Positions 51,297-60,300 of a stretch of DNA of 64,000 bases are shown here, piece by piece (position 1 is the stretch's first letter; the number at the start of each line of letters is the position of its first letter). The position numbers and the translations under genes were made by a program. Location: contig NZ_CP031194.1 in NCBI RefSeq assembly GCF_003344965.1, positions 8,184,001-8,248,000 on the forward strand, read 5' to 3'. The notes below the pieces were generated by a model. The model saw only the letters and a program-made list of their open reading frames with translations, made no database searches and had not been told where the DNA came from. The stretch is from Streptomyces paludis (GTDB lineage Bacteria > Actinomycetota > Actinomycetes > Streptomycetales > Streptomycetaceae).

Positions 51297-53108
51297 ATGA
51301 CCACACCACACGCCCCGACCCCCGACGAGATCGCCGGACTGAGGCAGCGTTACCGCCTGGAACGCGAACGGCGCGTACGGCCCGACGGCGCCACCCAGTA
51401 CCGGTCCACCGACGCCGAGTTCGGCTACTACGCCGCCGACCCCTACGCCGGAGCCCCGGCGGAGCGCGAGCCGCTGCGGGACACCGTCGACGTCGCCGTC
51501 ATCGGCGGCGGATTCGGCGGCATCCTCGCCGGCGCGCGGCTGCGGCAGCAGGGTGTGAAGCGCGTCCGGATCGTCGAGAAGGGCGGTGACTTCGGGGGCA
51601 CTTGGTACTGGAACCGCTACCCGGGCATCCACTGCGACATCGAGGCGCACGTCTATCTGCCGATGCTCGACGAGACCGGATACGTGCCGGAGTGGAAGTA
51701 CGCCCCCGGCGAGGAGATCCGGCGGCACGCGGTACGGATCGCGGAGAAGTACGACCTCTACCCCGATGCCCTGTTCTCCACCGCGGTCACCTCACTGACC
51801 TGGGACGACACCAGCGAGACCTGGACCGTGGCGACCGACCGGGGCGACACGTTCCGGGCCACGTACGTCGTCACCGCCACCGGCACCCTCTCCGAGCCGA
51901 AGCTCCCAGGGATCCCCGGCATCGAGGACTTCAAGGGCCACACCTTCCACACCTCCCGGTGGGACTACGCCTACACCGGCGGCACCCCGGACGGCGGCAT
52001 GACCGGACTCGCGGACAAGCGGGTGGGCATCGTCGGTACGGGAGCCACCGGCATCCAGGTCATTCCGATGCTGGCCGAGGACGCCGCACATGTCTACGTC
52101 TTCCAGCGCACCCCCTCCACCGTGGACGTACGCGCCAACCGCCGCACCACGGCCGAGGACGTCGGCGCCGACCGCGACGGCTGGGCACGCGAGCGCCGCG
52201 ACAACTATCTCCGTATCGTCTCCGGTGAGCCCGCCGAACAGGACCTCGTGGCGGACCAGTGGACCACATCGGCCGGCCTCCTGGAGAAGCTCCTGCCGAG
52301 CTTCCGCCGCCAGGGGGACCGGGCGGCCTTCGAGACCGCCTACGAAGTCGCCGACGCCGCCAAGATGAACGAACTCCGCGCCCGGGTCGAGGAGACCGTC
52401 ACCGACGCCGACACGGCGGAGCGGCTCAAGCCCTGGTACCGGTACGCCTGCAAGCGTCCCACCTTCTCCGACAAGTACTACCCGGCGTTCAACCGCGCCA
52501 ATGTCACCCTGGTCGACACCGCCGACACCCACGGCATCGAGCGCATCACCGACAACGGTGTCGTGGTGGGCGACACCGCGTACGAACTCGACTGCCTGAT
52601 CTTCGCCACCGGATTCTCCGTCGGGACGTCCGGCATCCTCTCCGGCAAGCTCCCCGTGCACGGCCGCGACGGCGTCCAGCTGCTCCACCGGTGGGCACAG
52701 CGGGGGCCGCGCTCCCTGCACGGTTTCACCTGCGACGGCTTCCCCAACCTGATCCAGCTGGGATCGCTCCAGAACGCCAGCAGTGTCAACTTCACGCACA
52801 TCCTGGACGAGCAGGCCGTCCACGGCGCCGCCCTCGTCGCGGCCGCCGAGGCCAAGGGTGCCCTCGTCGAACCGTCCGGCGCGAGCGAGGACGCCTGGCT
52901 CGCCTCCCTGGCCGAGGGCGCGCCCGACCACGAGTGGTTCCACGCCCAGTGCACCCCCGGCTATTACAACCGTGAGGGCGGCGGCCGTCCGAACAGCCCG
53001 TCGGCCTACCCGGACGGCGCGTTTGCCTTCCACGAGCTGCTGAAGCGGTGGCGCGAGGAGTCCATGGCCGAGGTCCTGCGGACCAGGACGACGCCCCAGC
53101 CCTCGTAG
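51297..53108 (+). CDS. flavin-dependent Baeyer-Villiger monooxygenase
   Basis: 603-residue class B flavoprotein monooxygenase that inserts oxygen next to a ketone using NADPH and O2. FAD binding is at VIGGGFGGILAG (about residue 67) and NADPH binding at VGIVGTGATGIQ (about 242). The BVMO fingerprint FxGxxxHxxxW is present as FKGHTFHTSRWDY. GGDFGGTWYWNRYPGIHCD is also diagnostic. The N-terminal 55 residues extend beyond the minimal fold, as in phenylacetone/cyclopentadecanone-type enzymes. The ATG at 51297 follows TTGAGG. It may tailor the polyketide or detoxify ketones; the TetR palindrome upstream suggests induction. Confidence 0.93.
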   Translation: MTTPHAPTPDEIAGLRQRYRLERERRVRPDGATQYRSTDAEFGYYAADPYAGAPAEREPLRDTVDVAVIGGGFGGILAGARLRQQGVKRVRIVEKGGDFGGTWYWNRYPGIHCDIEAHVYLPMLDETGYVPEWKYAPGEEIRRHAVRIAEKYDLYPDALFSTAVTSLTWDDTSETWTVATDRGDTFRATYVVTATGTLSEPKLPGIPGIEDFKGHTFHTSRWDYAYTGGTPDGGMTGLADKRVGIVGTGATGIQVIPMLAEDAAHVYVFQRTPSTVDVRANRRTTAEDVGADRDGWARERRDNYLRIVSGEPAEQDLVADQWTTSAGLLEKLLPSFRRQGDRAAFETAYEVADAAKMNELRARVEETVTDADTAERLKPWYRYACKRPTFSDKYYPAFNRANVTLVDTADTHGIERITDNGVVVGDTAYELDCLIFATGFSVGTSGILSGKLPVHGRDGVQLLHRWAQRGPRSLHGFTCDGFPNLIQLGSLQNASSVNFTHILDEQAVHGAALVAAAEAKGALVEPSGASEDAWLASLAEGAPDHEWFHAQCTPGYYNREGGGRPNSPSAYPDGAFAFHELLKRWREESMAEVLRTRTTPQPS

Positions 53109-53150
53109 CACCACCGGATCCACACCGGGAGCGCAGGAAACCACCGGGAC

Positions 53151-53186
53151 GTCGCCCCCGCCGCATCACGCAGCGGCGGGGGCGAC
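53151..53186. terminator. perfect 14-bp bidirectional terminator
   Basis: GTCGCCCCCGCCGC and GCGGCGGGGGCGAC are exact inverted copies around 8 bases, followed by TGTTTT on the plus strand. It separates the convergent monooxygenase and ligase genes. Confidence 0.9.
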
Positions 53187-53233
53187 ACGGTGTTTTCGGC
53201 CACTCCTCACCCGTTCGGACGGCCGCTCATACC

Positions 53234-54697
53234 TCAGGCGGGCGAGGGACCAGTCCCGGTGCCGGCTGCGGGCTCCGCGGCCACTCGCGCGTACAACCGC
53301 GCCGCCATTTCCTCCAGCTGGCCCCGGTGCGGCTTTCCGTTGGCGTTGACCGGGAAGCGGTCGATCACCTGCACCCGGTTCGGCCGCTCCCACACGGGCA
53401 GCGTGTCGTTGATGATCTCCTGCCAGTGCCGGGCGTCGCGGTCCTCCTCGTCCTCGACGAAGAAGACCAGCGAACAGCCCCGGTCGGCGGCCGGGAGCGC
53501 GACTATCTTCGCCGAGCAGCCGCGGTCGGCGATCTTCCGTTCGATGATCTCCGGATACAGGGTGTAGCCGTTGCGGTTGACCGCGAGCTTCCGGCCGATC
53601 ACGAAGAGATTGCCGCGCTCGTCGAGGTGGCCCAGGTCCCCGGTGGTGAACCAGCCCTGCGTGGCGGGGATCACACCGCCCTCCGCGTCGAGATGACCAG
53701 TCATCATGTCCGGGCAGTCCACGAGCACTTCACCGATCTCACCGGGGACCACCGGTTCACCGGTCTCACCGACGACCTTCAGCGCGAGCCCGTCCATCAC
53801 CGTGCCGCAGGCCACCGGGTTCTCCGGGGTCGCGAAGGCGACGTTGCCGAGTTCGGTGCTGCCGTAGCTGTCGAGGAGCGGCAGGCCGAACTCGTCGACG
53901 TACGAGCGGCTGAGGCTCGGGTCCAGCGGGGACGCGCCGCTGCAGAACATCCGGACCGAGCGCAGGGCCGCCCTGGCCGAGGGGCGCCGGCGTGTGATGT
54001 TCAGGATCGAACGGTACGTCGCCGGAGTGGCGTCCAGCACGGTCGCCCCGGTGTGCTCCGCGAAGCGCAGGGCGCGGTCCGGCCGGCGGAACGGGGCGAT
54101 GACCAGGGAGCAGCGGGTGATCCAGGCGATCAGGACCATGGAGAGACCGTACTGGTGGTTGAAGGGCAGCAGCGGCAGCAGCACATCGTCCGGAGTGTGC
54201 CCGACATGGTGTGCGTTGCGTTCGAGGTTCTTCAGGAACCGGCCGCCGCTCTTGACGATGCCCTTGGGGCGGCCCGTGGAGCCGGAGGACCACATGATCA
54301 GCCCGTCGGGCAGGGCCTCCCACACCGTGAAGTCCAGCGCGCCGTCCTCGGGTGCGGCCCCCGCCGACGTGGCCATCACCTCGTAGAGGAAGACCGGTTC
54401 ACAGCCGTCCACGACCGGCGCGTCGTCGTCGACCAGGACGATCTTGGCTCCCGCCTGGGCGCGGATCCGTTCCGTCTGATCGGCCTTCTCCTGGTGGTCC
54501 ACGAGCACGATCGACGCGCCGAGGTGCATCAGCGCGAGTAACGCCCCCACGAAAGCGGTGGAGTTGCCCGCCTTGAGCAGGACACGGGTGCCGGGATGGA
54601 CACCCCGCTCGCGCAGGGTACGGGCCAGGCCGAGGGCTTTGCGCTCGAAGGCGTCCAGGGTCTCGACCGAATCGGCGGCGAAGATCTTCGCGGCCAT
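53234..54697 (-). CDS. AMP-forming acyl ligase (ANL superfamily) with a TTA codon
   Basis: 487-residue adenylating enzyme. The P-loop is MWSSGSTGRPKGIVK (about residue 150), A5 is YGSTELGNVAF, A7 is GWFTTGDLGHLDE, A8 is IGRKLAVNRNGYTLYPEIIE, and the A10 Lys is in VNANGKPHRG. No carrier domain is attached. The ATG at 54697 follows GAGG 7 nt upstream. Codon 53 is TTA (plus-strand 54539-54541). Divergent from the methyltransferase-acyltransferase-PKS genes, it is a good candidate to activate an unusual starter acid for the N-terminal ACP of the PKS (inference). The acid cannot be predicted reliably. Confidence 0.88.
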   Translation of the reverse strand: MAAKIFAADSVETLDAFERKALGLARTLRERGVHPGTRVLLKAGNSTAFVGALLALMHLGASIVLVDHQEKADQTERIRAQAGAKIVLVDDDAPVVDGCEPVFLYEVMATSAGAAPEDGALDFTVWEALPDGLIMWSSGSTGRPKGIVKSGGRFLKNLERNAHHVGHTPDDVLLPLLPFNHQYGLSMVLIAWITRCSLVIAPFRRPDRALRFAEHTGATVLDATPATYRSILNITRRRPSARAALRSVRMFCSGASPLDPSLSRSYVDEFGLPLLDSYGSTELGNVAFATPENPVACGTVMDGLALKVVGETGEPVVPGEIGEVLVDCPDMMTGHLDAEGGVIPATQGWFTTGDLGHLDERGNLFVIGRKLAVNRNGYTLYPEIIERKIADRGCSAKIVALPAADRGCSLVFFVEDEEDRDARHWQEIINDTLPVWERPNRVQVIDRFPVNANGKPHRGQLEEMAARLYARVAAEPAAGTGTGPSPA

Positions 54698-55044
54698 TGA
54701 ACCACCTCGCTGTTCCATGGAACGGAGCCGCCGTCCGGCAGCAGGGACCCCCGTCCGCCGTCGTGCGGAGCACATGACACCGATCACGAGGGCGCGTTCA
54801 CCCTAATGGCTTTACGATCACATCTCACATGAAGATCAGGTTTCTTGAGGGTGTCGTGGAAGTGTGCCCTCCGGTGTGACGCCCTGACATCCCGGTCTGC
54901 CCCTAGGGGCAATACCTCCGCGAAGATCAACTCTTTCAAAGTCCGTACTTCCGGGCCGGGTTATGGTTCTGACATGCTGTCGGTGCAAGGGGGTTGTGCC
55001 GGCGCGCGACCGATCTGGTCCTGTGCCGTTTGAGAGGACTGTGC
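54698..55044. promoter_or_regulatory. 347-bp divergent promoter region of the PKS locus
   Basis: No gene is seen. The segment is less GC-rich than its surroundings around 54800-54970. It contains the 10-bp palindrome CCCCTAGGGG (54901-54910) and TATGGT (54963-54968), a possible -10 box without a convincing -35. Promoters for the ligase and for the methyltransferase-PKS transcript should lie here. Confidence 0.45.
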
Positions 55045-56169
55045 GTGGCTCGTTCCTTAATCGCCGAGATCGACACACCGGGTGGCAGGGTGCCCGTGCG
55101 CGGATGCGTCTACGAGCCCACCCCACCCCTGTGGCTGTTCCCGTCGATCGGCGAGTACCCGCTGTACGACGACTTCGCGTACGGCCAGATGCTCAAGGAC
55201 GAGCTGCGGATGGAGCGTTACGCGGCAGCGGTACGGCGCTACGCGCCCGGCCGTACCGTCCTCGACATCGGCACCGGCCAGGACGCGGTCTGGGCGCTCG
55301 CCGCGGCCAGGGCCGGCGCCCGGCACGTATGGGCCGTCGAAGTCATCCCCAAATCGGCGCGGATCGCACGGGAGAACATCGAGAAGGCCGGATTCGCCGA
55401 CCGGATCACGGTGATCGAGGGCCTGTCCACCGACATCGAACTCCCCGAACCCGTCGACCTCTGCGTCTCCGAGATCATCGGCACACTCGGCGGCTCCGAG
55501 GGCGCCGGCGCCGTACTGCGCGACGCCCGGGAGCGGCTGGTCAGACCCGGTGGGCTGTTCATCCCGCACCGCAGCGTCACCACGGCCGTCGGCTTCGACC
55601 TCGGCCACGCCTCGGACGGCGAAGCGCCGGGCTTCCCGCTCTTCACCCTCCACTACCTCGAAGAGGTCTTCGCCGCCATCGGCCACCCCTTCGACCTACG
55701 GGTGTGCCTCGTCGGACCACAGGACAACCCGGCCATGAGGGAAGGGAGTTACCTGTCCAGCACCGCCGAGGTGGAACCGCTGGAGTTCAACGGCGACCTG
55801 CGCCCCGAGGGCACCGACCGGGCCGAGGTGACCTTCACCCGGGCCGGCCGCCTCCACGGACTCGCGCTCGGCATGCGCCTGTGGGTGGCCGAGGACGACG
55901 AACCGCTCGACTCGCTTGTCCAGAAAAGCAGTTGGACCCCCGTCTGGGCACCCCTCTCGGAGGTCGGCCTGCCCGTACGCCCCGGCGACCGGTTCGAGTT
56001 CACCTTCACCACGACGATGAGCGACGACGGCGTCCACCCCGACTACGCGCTGACCGGCAGACTCCGCCGCGATGTCGGCCCGGCCGTCCCCCTGCGCTGG
56101 CGCTCCGCACACCATGAGGACACCTTCCGCGCCTCGCCCTTCTACCGGTCGCTGTTCCCCGAGAGCTGA
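55045..56169 (+). CDS. PRMT-like class I SAM methyltransferase with a TTA codon
   Basis: 374-residue methyltransferase with the layout of protein arginine methyltransferases. MLKDELRMERYAAAVRRYA precedes SAM motif I (VLDIGTGQDAVWALAAARAG, about residue 72), then WAVEVIPKSARIARENIEKA, the acidic loop LCVSEIIGTLGGSEGAG, and a C-terminal beta-barrel. The second Glu of the double-E loop is not in the exact PRMT place, so the substrate may not be arginine. The GTG at 55045 follows GAGAGG; codon 5 is TTA (55057-55059). It is upstream of the acyltransferase and PKS genes and probably in one transcript, so it may methylate the polyketide or its starter. Confidence 0.82.
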   Translation: MARSLIAEIDTPGGRVPVRGCVYEPTPPLWLFPSIGEYPLYDDFAYGQMLKDELRMERYAAAVRRYAPGRTVLDIGTGQDAVWALAAARAGARHVWAVEVIPKSARIARENIEKAGFADRITVIEGLSTDIELPEPVDLCVSEIIGTLGGSEGAGAVLRDARERLVRPGGLFIPHRSVTTAVGFDLGHASDGEAPGFPLFTLHYLEEVFAAIGHPFDLRVCLVGPQDNPAMREGSYLSSTAEVEPLEFNGDLRPEGTDRAEVTFTRAGRLHGLALGMRLWVAEDDEPLDSLVQKSSWTPVWAPLSEVGLPVRPGDRFEFTFTTTMSDDGVHPDYALTGRLRRDVGPAVPLRWRSAHHEDTFRASPFYRSLFPES

Positions 56170-56334
56170 TCCGGCGATGCCACCCGTACGTCTCACACCG
56201 GCCGGAGCCGGGCCACCACCGCCCTGACACCGGGGCCGGTGGTCCGGCGGGGGCCGCCACCGACACCGCGCCCCCGACCGTGCCACGGCCGACGGCCCGC
56301 CGGACCACCGAGAACCACCGCTCCTGGAGAAGCC

Positions 56335-57324
56335 ATGCCCCGCCCCACCGACCGCCCGGTGCCCCGCGCGCCCCGAAGCGGCGAGCAGAAGAGCGCGGTC
56401 GTGTTCCCGGGACTGGCCGGGACGACCTTCGCCGCACTGGGCAAGTTCCTCGTCCTGGACCGGTTCGCCCGCCCCCGGGTACGGGTGGCGGACGAGGTGC
56501 TCGGCTACTCCCTGCTGAAACGTTTCCGGGACTCGGCGGACGACGACTACTCCGAATCCGCCCAGGTCGCCTCCCTCATCAGCTCCCTCGCCCTGGCCGA
56601 GCGCGCCGAGACCGTACGCGGCGCGCGGCCCCAGTTCTGCGCCGGACCGAGCTTCGGACTCCGCCCCACCGCCGTGTACAGCGGCGCACTGGACCTCGCC
56701 GAGGGCATCCGGCTCACCGCGGCGATCGCCCGCAGGGAACGGGAGTACTTCCGCACCCACCACAGCGACATCGTCACGCACACCGTCGTCCGCGTCCCCG
56801 CGGAACCGCTCGCCGCACTACTGGCCGAGTGGAACGCGCGCGGCGACCGGCTCGAAGTCTCGGGCGACCTCGACCAGGGATTCGCCATGGTCACCCTCCG
56901 CGAAACACTCCTCGACGCGTTCAAACAGGCGATCGGCTCCATCGGCGGCTACTCCATGCACACCATGCGCCCGCCCGCCCACTCCACCCTCTTCGGTGAT
57001 CTGCGCACCGCGATGGAACAGGACGTCTTCGCCGGTGCCGACCTGCGCGCACCCCGGATCACCGTGGTCAAGGACCAGGACGGCTCGATCGTGGACACGG
57101 CGGAGGCCATGCGCACCATGCTGCTCGACACCTTCGACCGGCCCTTCGACTGGCGCGCGGTCGTCGGCACCCTCGTCGCCCGGGGCGTGCACACCGTCCA
57201 CTTCACCGGCGCCGACGCGCTGTTCACCCGGCTGGACAGCACCGTCCGCCATCTCCACGTAGTGAAGACCGACCCCAAGTCGGCCCTCCGCCCGTCGTCG
57301 TTCCCCGTGGGAGAGACCGTATGA
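56335..57324 (+). CDS. stand-alone FabD-like acyltransferase with altered nucleophile elbow
   Basis: 329-residue acyltransferase-like protein. It begins, after a disordered 18 residues, with SAVVFPGLAGTTFAALGKFL, an AT N-terminal motif variant. The elbow is FCAGPSFGLRP instead of GHSxG: Ser106 is kept, but the preceding His is Pro105. The other catalytic His is probably His216 in RPPAHSTLF. IGGYSMHTMRPPAHS resembles the AT substrate-specificity region. It could load the PKS starter ACP, act in trans, or remove wrong acyl groups as an AT-type hydrolase. It overlaps the PKS start by ATGA, which argues for a tight functional link. The ATG at 56335 follows TGGAGAAG. Confidence 0.8.
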   Translation: MPRPTDRPVPRAPRSGEQKSAVVFPGLAGTTFAALGKFLVLDRFARPRVRVADEVLGYSLLKRFRDSADDDYSESAQVASLISSLALAERAETVRGARPQFCAGPSFGLRPTAVYSGALDLAEGIRLTAAIARREREYFRTHHSDIVTHTVVRVPAEPLAALLAEWNARGDRLEVSGDLDQGFAMVTLRETLLDAFKQAIGSIGGYSMHTMRPPAHSTLFGDLRTAMEQDVFAGADLRAPRITVVKDQDGSIVDTAEAMRTMLLDTFDRPFDWRAVVGTLVARGVHTVHFTGADALFTRLDSTVRHLHVVKTDPKSALRPSSFPVGETV

Positions 57325-60300
57325 CCAGCGATGCCCCGTCGTCCATACCCTCGACGCCCCCCGGACCGCGCACACCGGAGGACCTGCTCGCCCACCTGCA
57401 CGCCGTACCCCGCGAACGCGCGGACGAACTGCTGCTGGACCTGGTCGTACGGGAGTTGACTACGGTCCTGCGGCTGCCCGACGGCGAACGCGTCCAGCCG
57501 GCACAGCGCTTCGCCGACCTCGGCCTCGGCTCACTCGCCGCCGTCGACCTGCACCGCGGGCTCACCGCCGCCACGGGCCTCTCCCTCCCGCTGTCCATGG
57601 CCTTCGACCGGCCCACCGCGGCCGACCTCACGGACTTCCTCGCCCGCGAACTCTTCGGCGACCCCGCCACCACCGCCCCCGCCCGCCCCGAACGGGCCGC
57701 CGGCCACGACGACCCGATCGTCCTGGTCGGCATGGGCTGCCGGTTCCCCGGCGGAGTCGGCTCCCCCGAGGACCTGTGGCAGCTCGTACGGGACGAGACC
57801 GACGCCATCACCGACTTCCCCGGCGACCGGGGCTGGGACACGGCGGAATCCTTCGACAGCGACCCCGACAGCGCCGGCAAGACCTACGTACTCTCCGGCG
57901 GCTTCCTTCCCGGAGCGGCCGACTTCGACGCGGAGTTCTTCGCCGTCTCCCCCCGCGAGGCCCAGGCCATGGACCCGCAGCAGCGACTGCTGCTCGAAGT
58001 CTCGTGGGAAGCCGTCGAACGGGCGGGCATCGACCCCACCTCCCTCGCGGGCACCGCCACCGGTGTGTTCGTGGGCCTGGAGGACCACGAGTACGGGCCA
58101 AAACTCGTCGACGCCCGCGACGGCGCCGAGGGCTACCTGATCACAGGCAACGCGGCCAGCGTCGGATCCGGCCGTATCGCCTACGCGATGGGCCTCGAAG
58201 GCCCCGTGCTGACCGTCGACACCGCCTGCTCCGGCTCCCTGGTCGCCCTGCACCTCGCCGCCCGCTCCCTGACCCGCGGCGAGTGCGATCTCGCACTGGC
58301 CGGCGGCGCCGCCGTGATGTCCACCATGGGCGGCTTCCTCGCCTTCAGCCGCCAGCGCGGCCTGGCCGCCGACGGCCGCTGCAAGGCGTTCGGCGACGAC
58401 GCCGACGGCACCGGCTGGGGCGAGGGCGCCGGCATGGTCGTCCTGGAACGGCTCTCCGACGCCCAACGCCACGGCCACCCCGTCCTCGCCGTCCTGCGAG
58501 GCTCCGCCATCAACTCCGACGGCGCCACCAACGGCCTCACCGCACCGAGCGGACGCGCACAGCAACGCGTCATCCGCCAGGCACTGGCCAACGCCGGAGT
58601 CACCGCGTCCGACGTCGACCTCGTCGAGGCACACGGCACCGGCACCACCCTCGGCGACCTCATCGAGGCACAGGCCCTCCTCGCCACGTACGGCCAGGAC
58701 AGGACCGAACCCCTGCGGCTGGGATCCCTCAAGACCAACATCGGCCACACCCAGGCCGCCGCGGGCGTCGCCGGAGTCATCAAGACCGTGATGGCGATGC
58801 GGCACGGCGTCATGCCGCGCACCCTCCACTCCGACACACCGTCCTCGCGGGTGGACTGGGCATCCGGCGCCGTGGAACTGCTCCGCTCCGCACGCGCGTG
58901 GCCGCGCGCCGACCGCCCCCGCCGCGCGGGAGTGTCCGCCTTCGGCTTCAGCGGCACCAACGCGCACCTCATCCTGGAGGAGGCCCCCGAACCCACCCCG
59001 CGGGCGCCCCGCGCCCTCACCGCGCCGGTGCTCCTCGCCGCCCCCGACCCGGCCTCCCTGCGCACCCGCGCCGAGAGCCTCGCCCACGCGGACCTCGCCT
59101 CCGTACACGCCCACGCCCTTACGGCGGCGACCACCCCGACCCGGCTGCCCCACCGGGCCGCGGTGATCGCGTCGGACACCGACGCACTCCGCCGGGGCCT
59201 GAACGCCCTGGCCGCAGGCGAGGACGCCCCCGGTGTGATCCGCGCACAAGCGGTCGCGCGTGCGAGCGGCGACGCGGGCACGGGCGACGGAAGCGGCGGT
59301 ACGAGCGGTACGGGCGGGACACGGACCGCCTTCCTGTTCACCGGCCACCCGGCCGGACCGCTCGGAGAGGGCCCCGAGGCCACGGCGGGAACAGCCCTCG
59401 GAACGGGGCTGTACGAACGGTTCCCGGTCTTCGCCGACGCACTGGACGCCGCCTGCGCGGAGCTGGACGTCCACCTGCCCCGCCCCCTCGCACCAATGCT
59501 GCGCGGGGACGGATACGCGGGAGAGTCTCCGGCCGACGCGCAATGGGCACAGCCCGCCGCCTTCGCGGTCGAGATCGCGCTGTTCCGGCTGCTGGAATCC
59601 TTCGGAGTCACCCCCAGCCATGTCATCGGACAGGGCGCCGGCGAGATCACCGCGGCACAGGCGGCCGGGGTGCTCACCCTCGCCGACGCCGCCGCACTCG
59701 TCGTCGCACGCGGCCGGCTGACCGCTGAACTCGCCACACCCGGAGTCGAGTTGGCGGACGTGGTCGAGGAGCTGCGCTGGGTCACCGAGGTACTCGCGTA
59801 CACCGCCCCGCGTATTCCGGTGCTGGCCGGGCGGCTCATGACGGACGCGGAGATCACCTCCCCCGAGCACTGGGCGAGCCTGCTGCACCGGTCCGCGCCG
59901 TGGTCTGACGGTCTCGAAACACTGCGGACGGCCGGTGTACCGACCGTCCTGGCGCTGGGACCCGCCGGGAGCGGCGTGGTGTCACTCCGCGCGACGCGCG
60001 AGCCCGCCTTCCTGACCGCGCTCGCCGAACTGCACGTGCGCGGCGTCCCCGTGCAGTGGCACACACTCCACGGCGCCGCCGAGACCGGCACCCGCGAACC
60101 GGCCGCACTCTCCCACAGGCACGCCTGGCCCGGCGCCGAGCGCACGGTGCCATGGGTGCTCTCGGGGAGGTCGGCCGAGGCGGTACGGGCGCAGGCCGCC
60201 CGCCTGCTGGACCGCGTCGAGGCGGACCCCGAGGCCGAACCGGCAGATGTGGGGCGGTCGTTGGTGACGACCCGGCCCCTCTTCGACCACCGAGTGGTGG

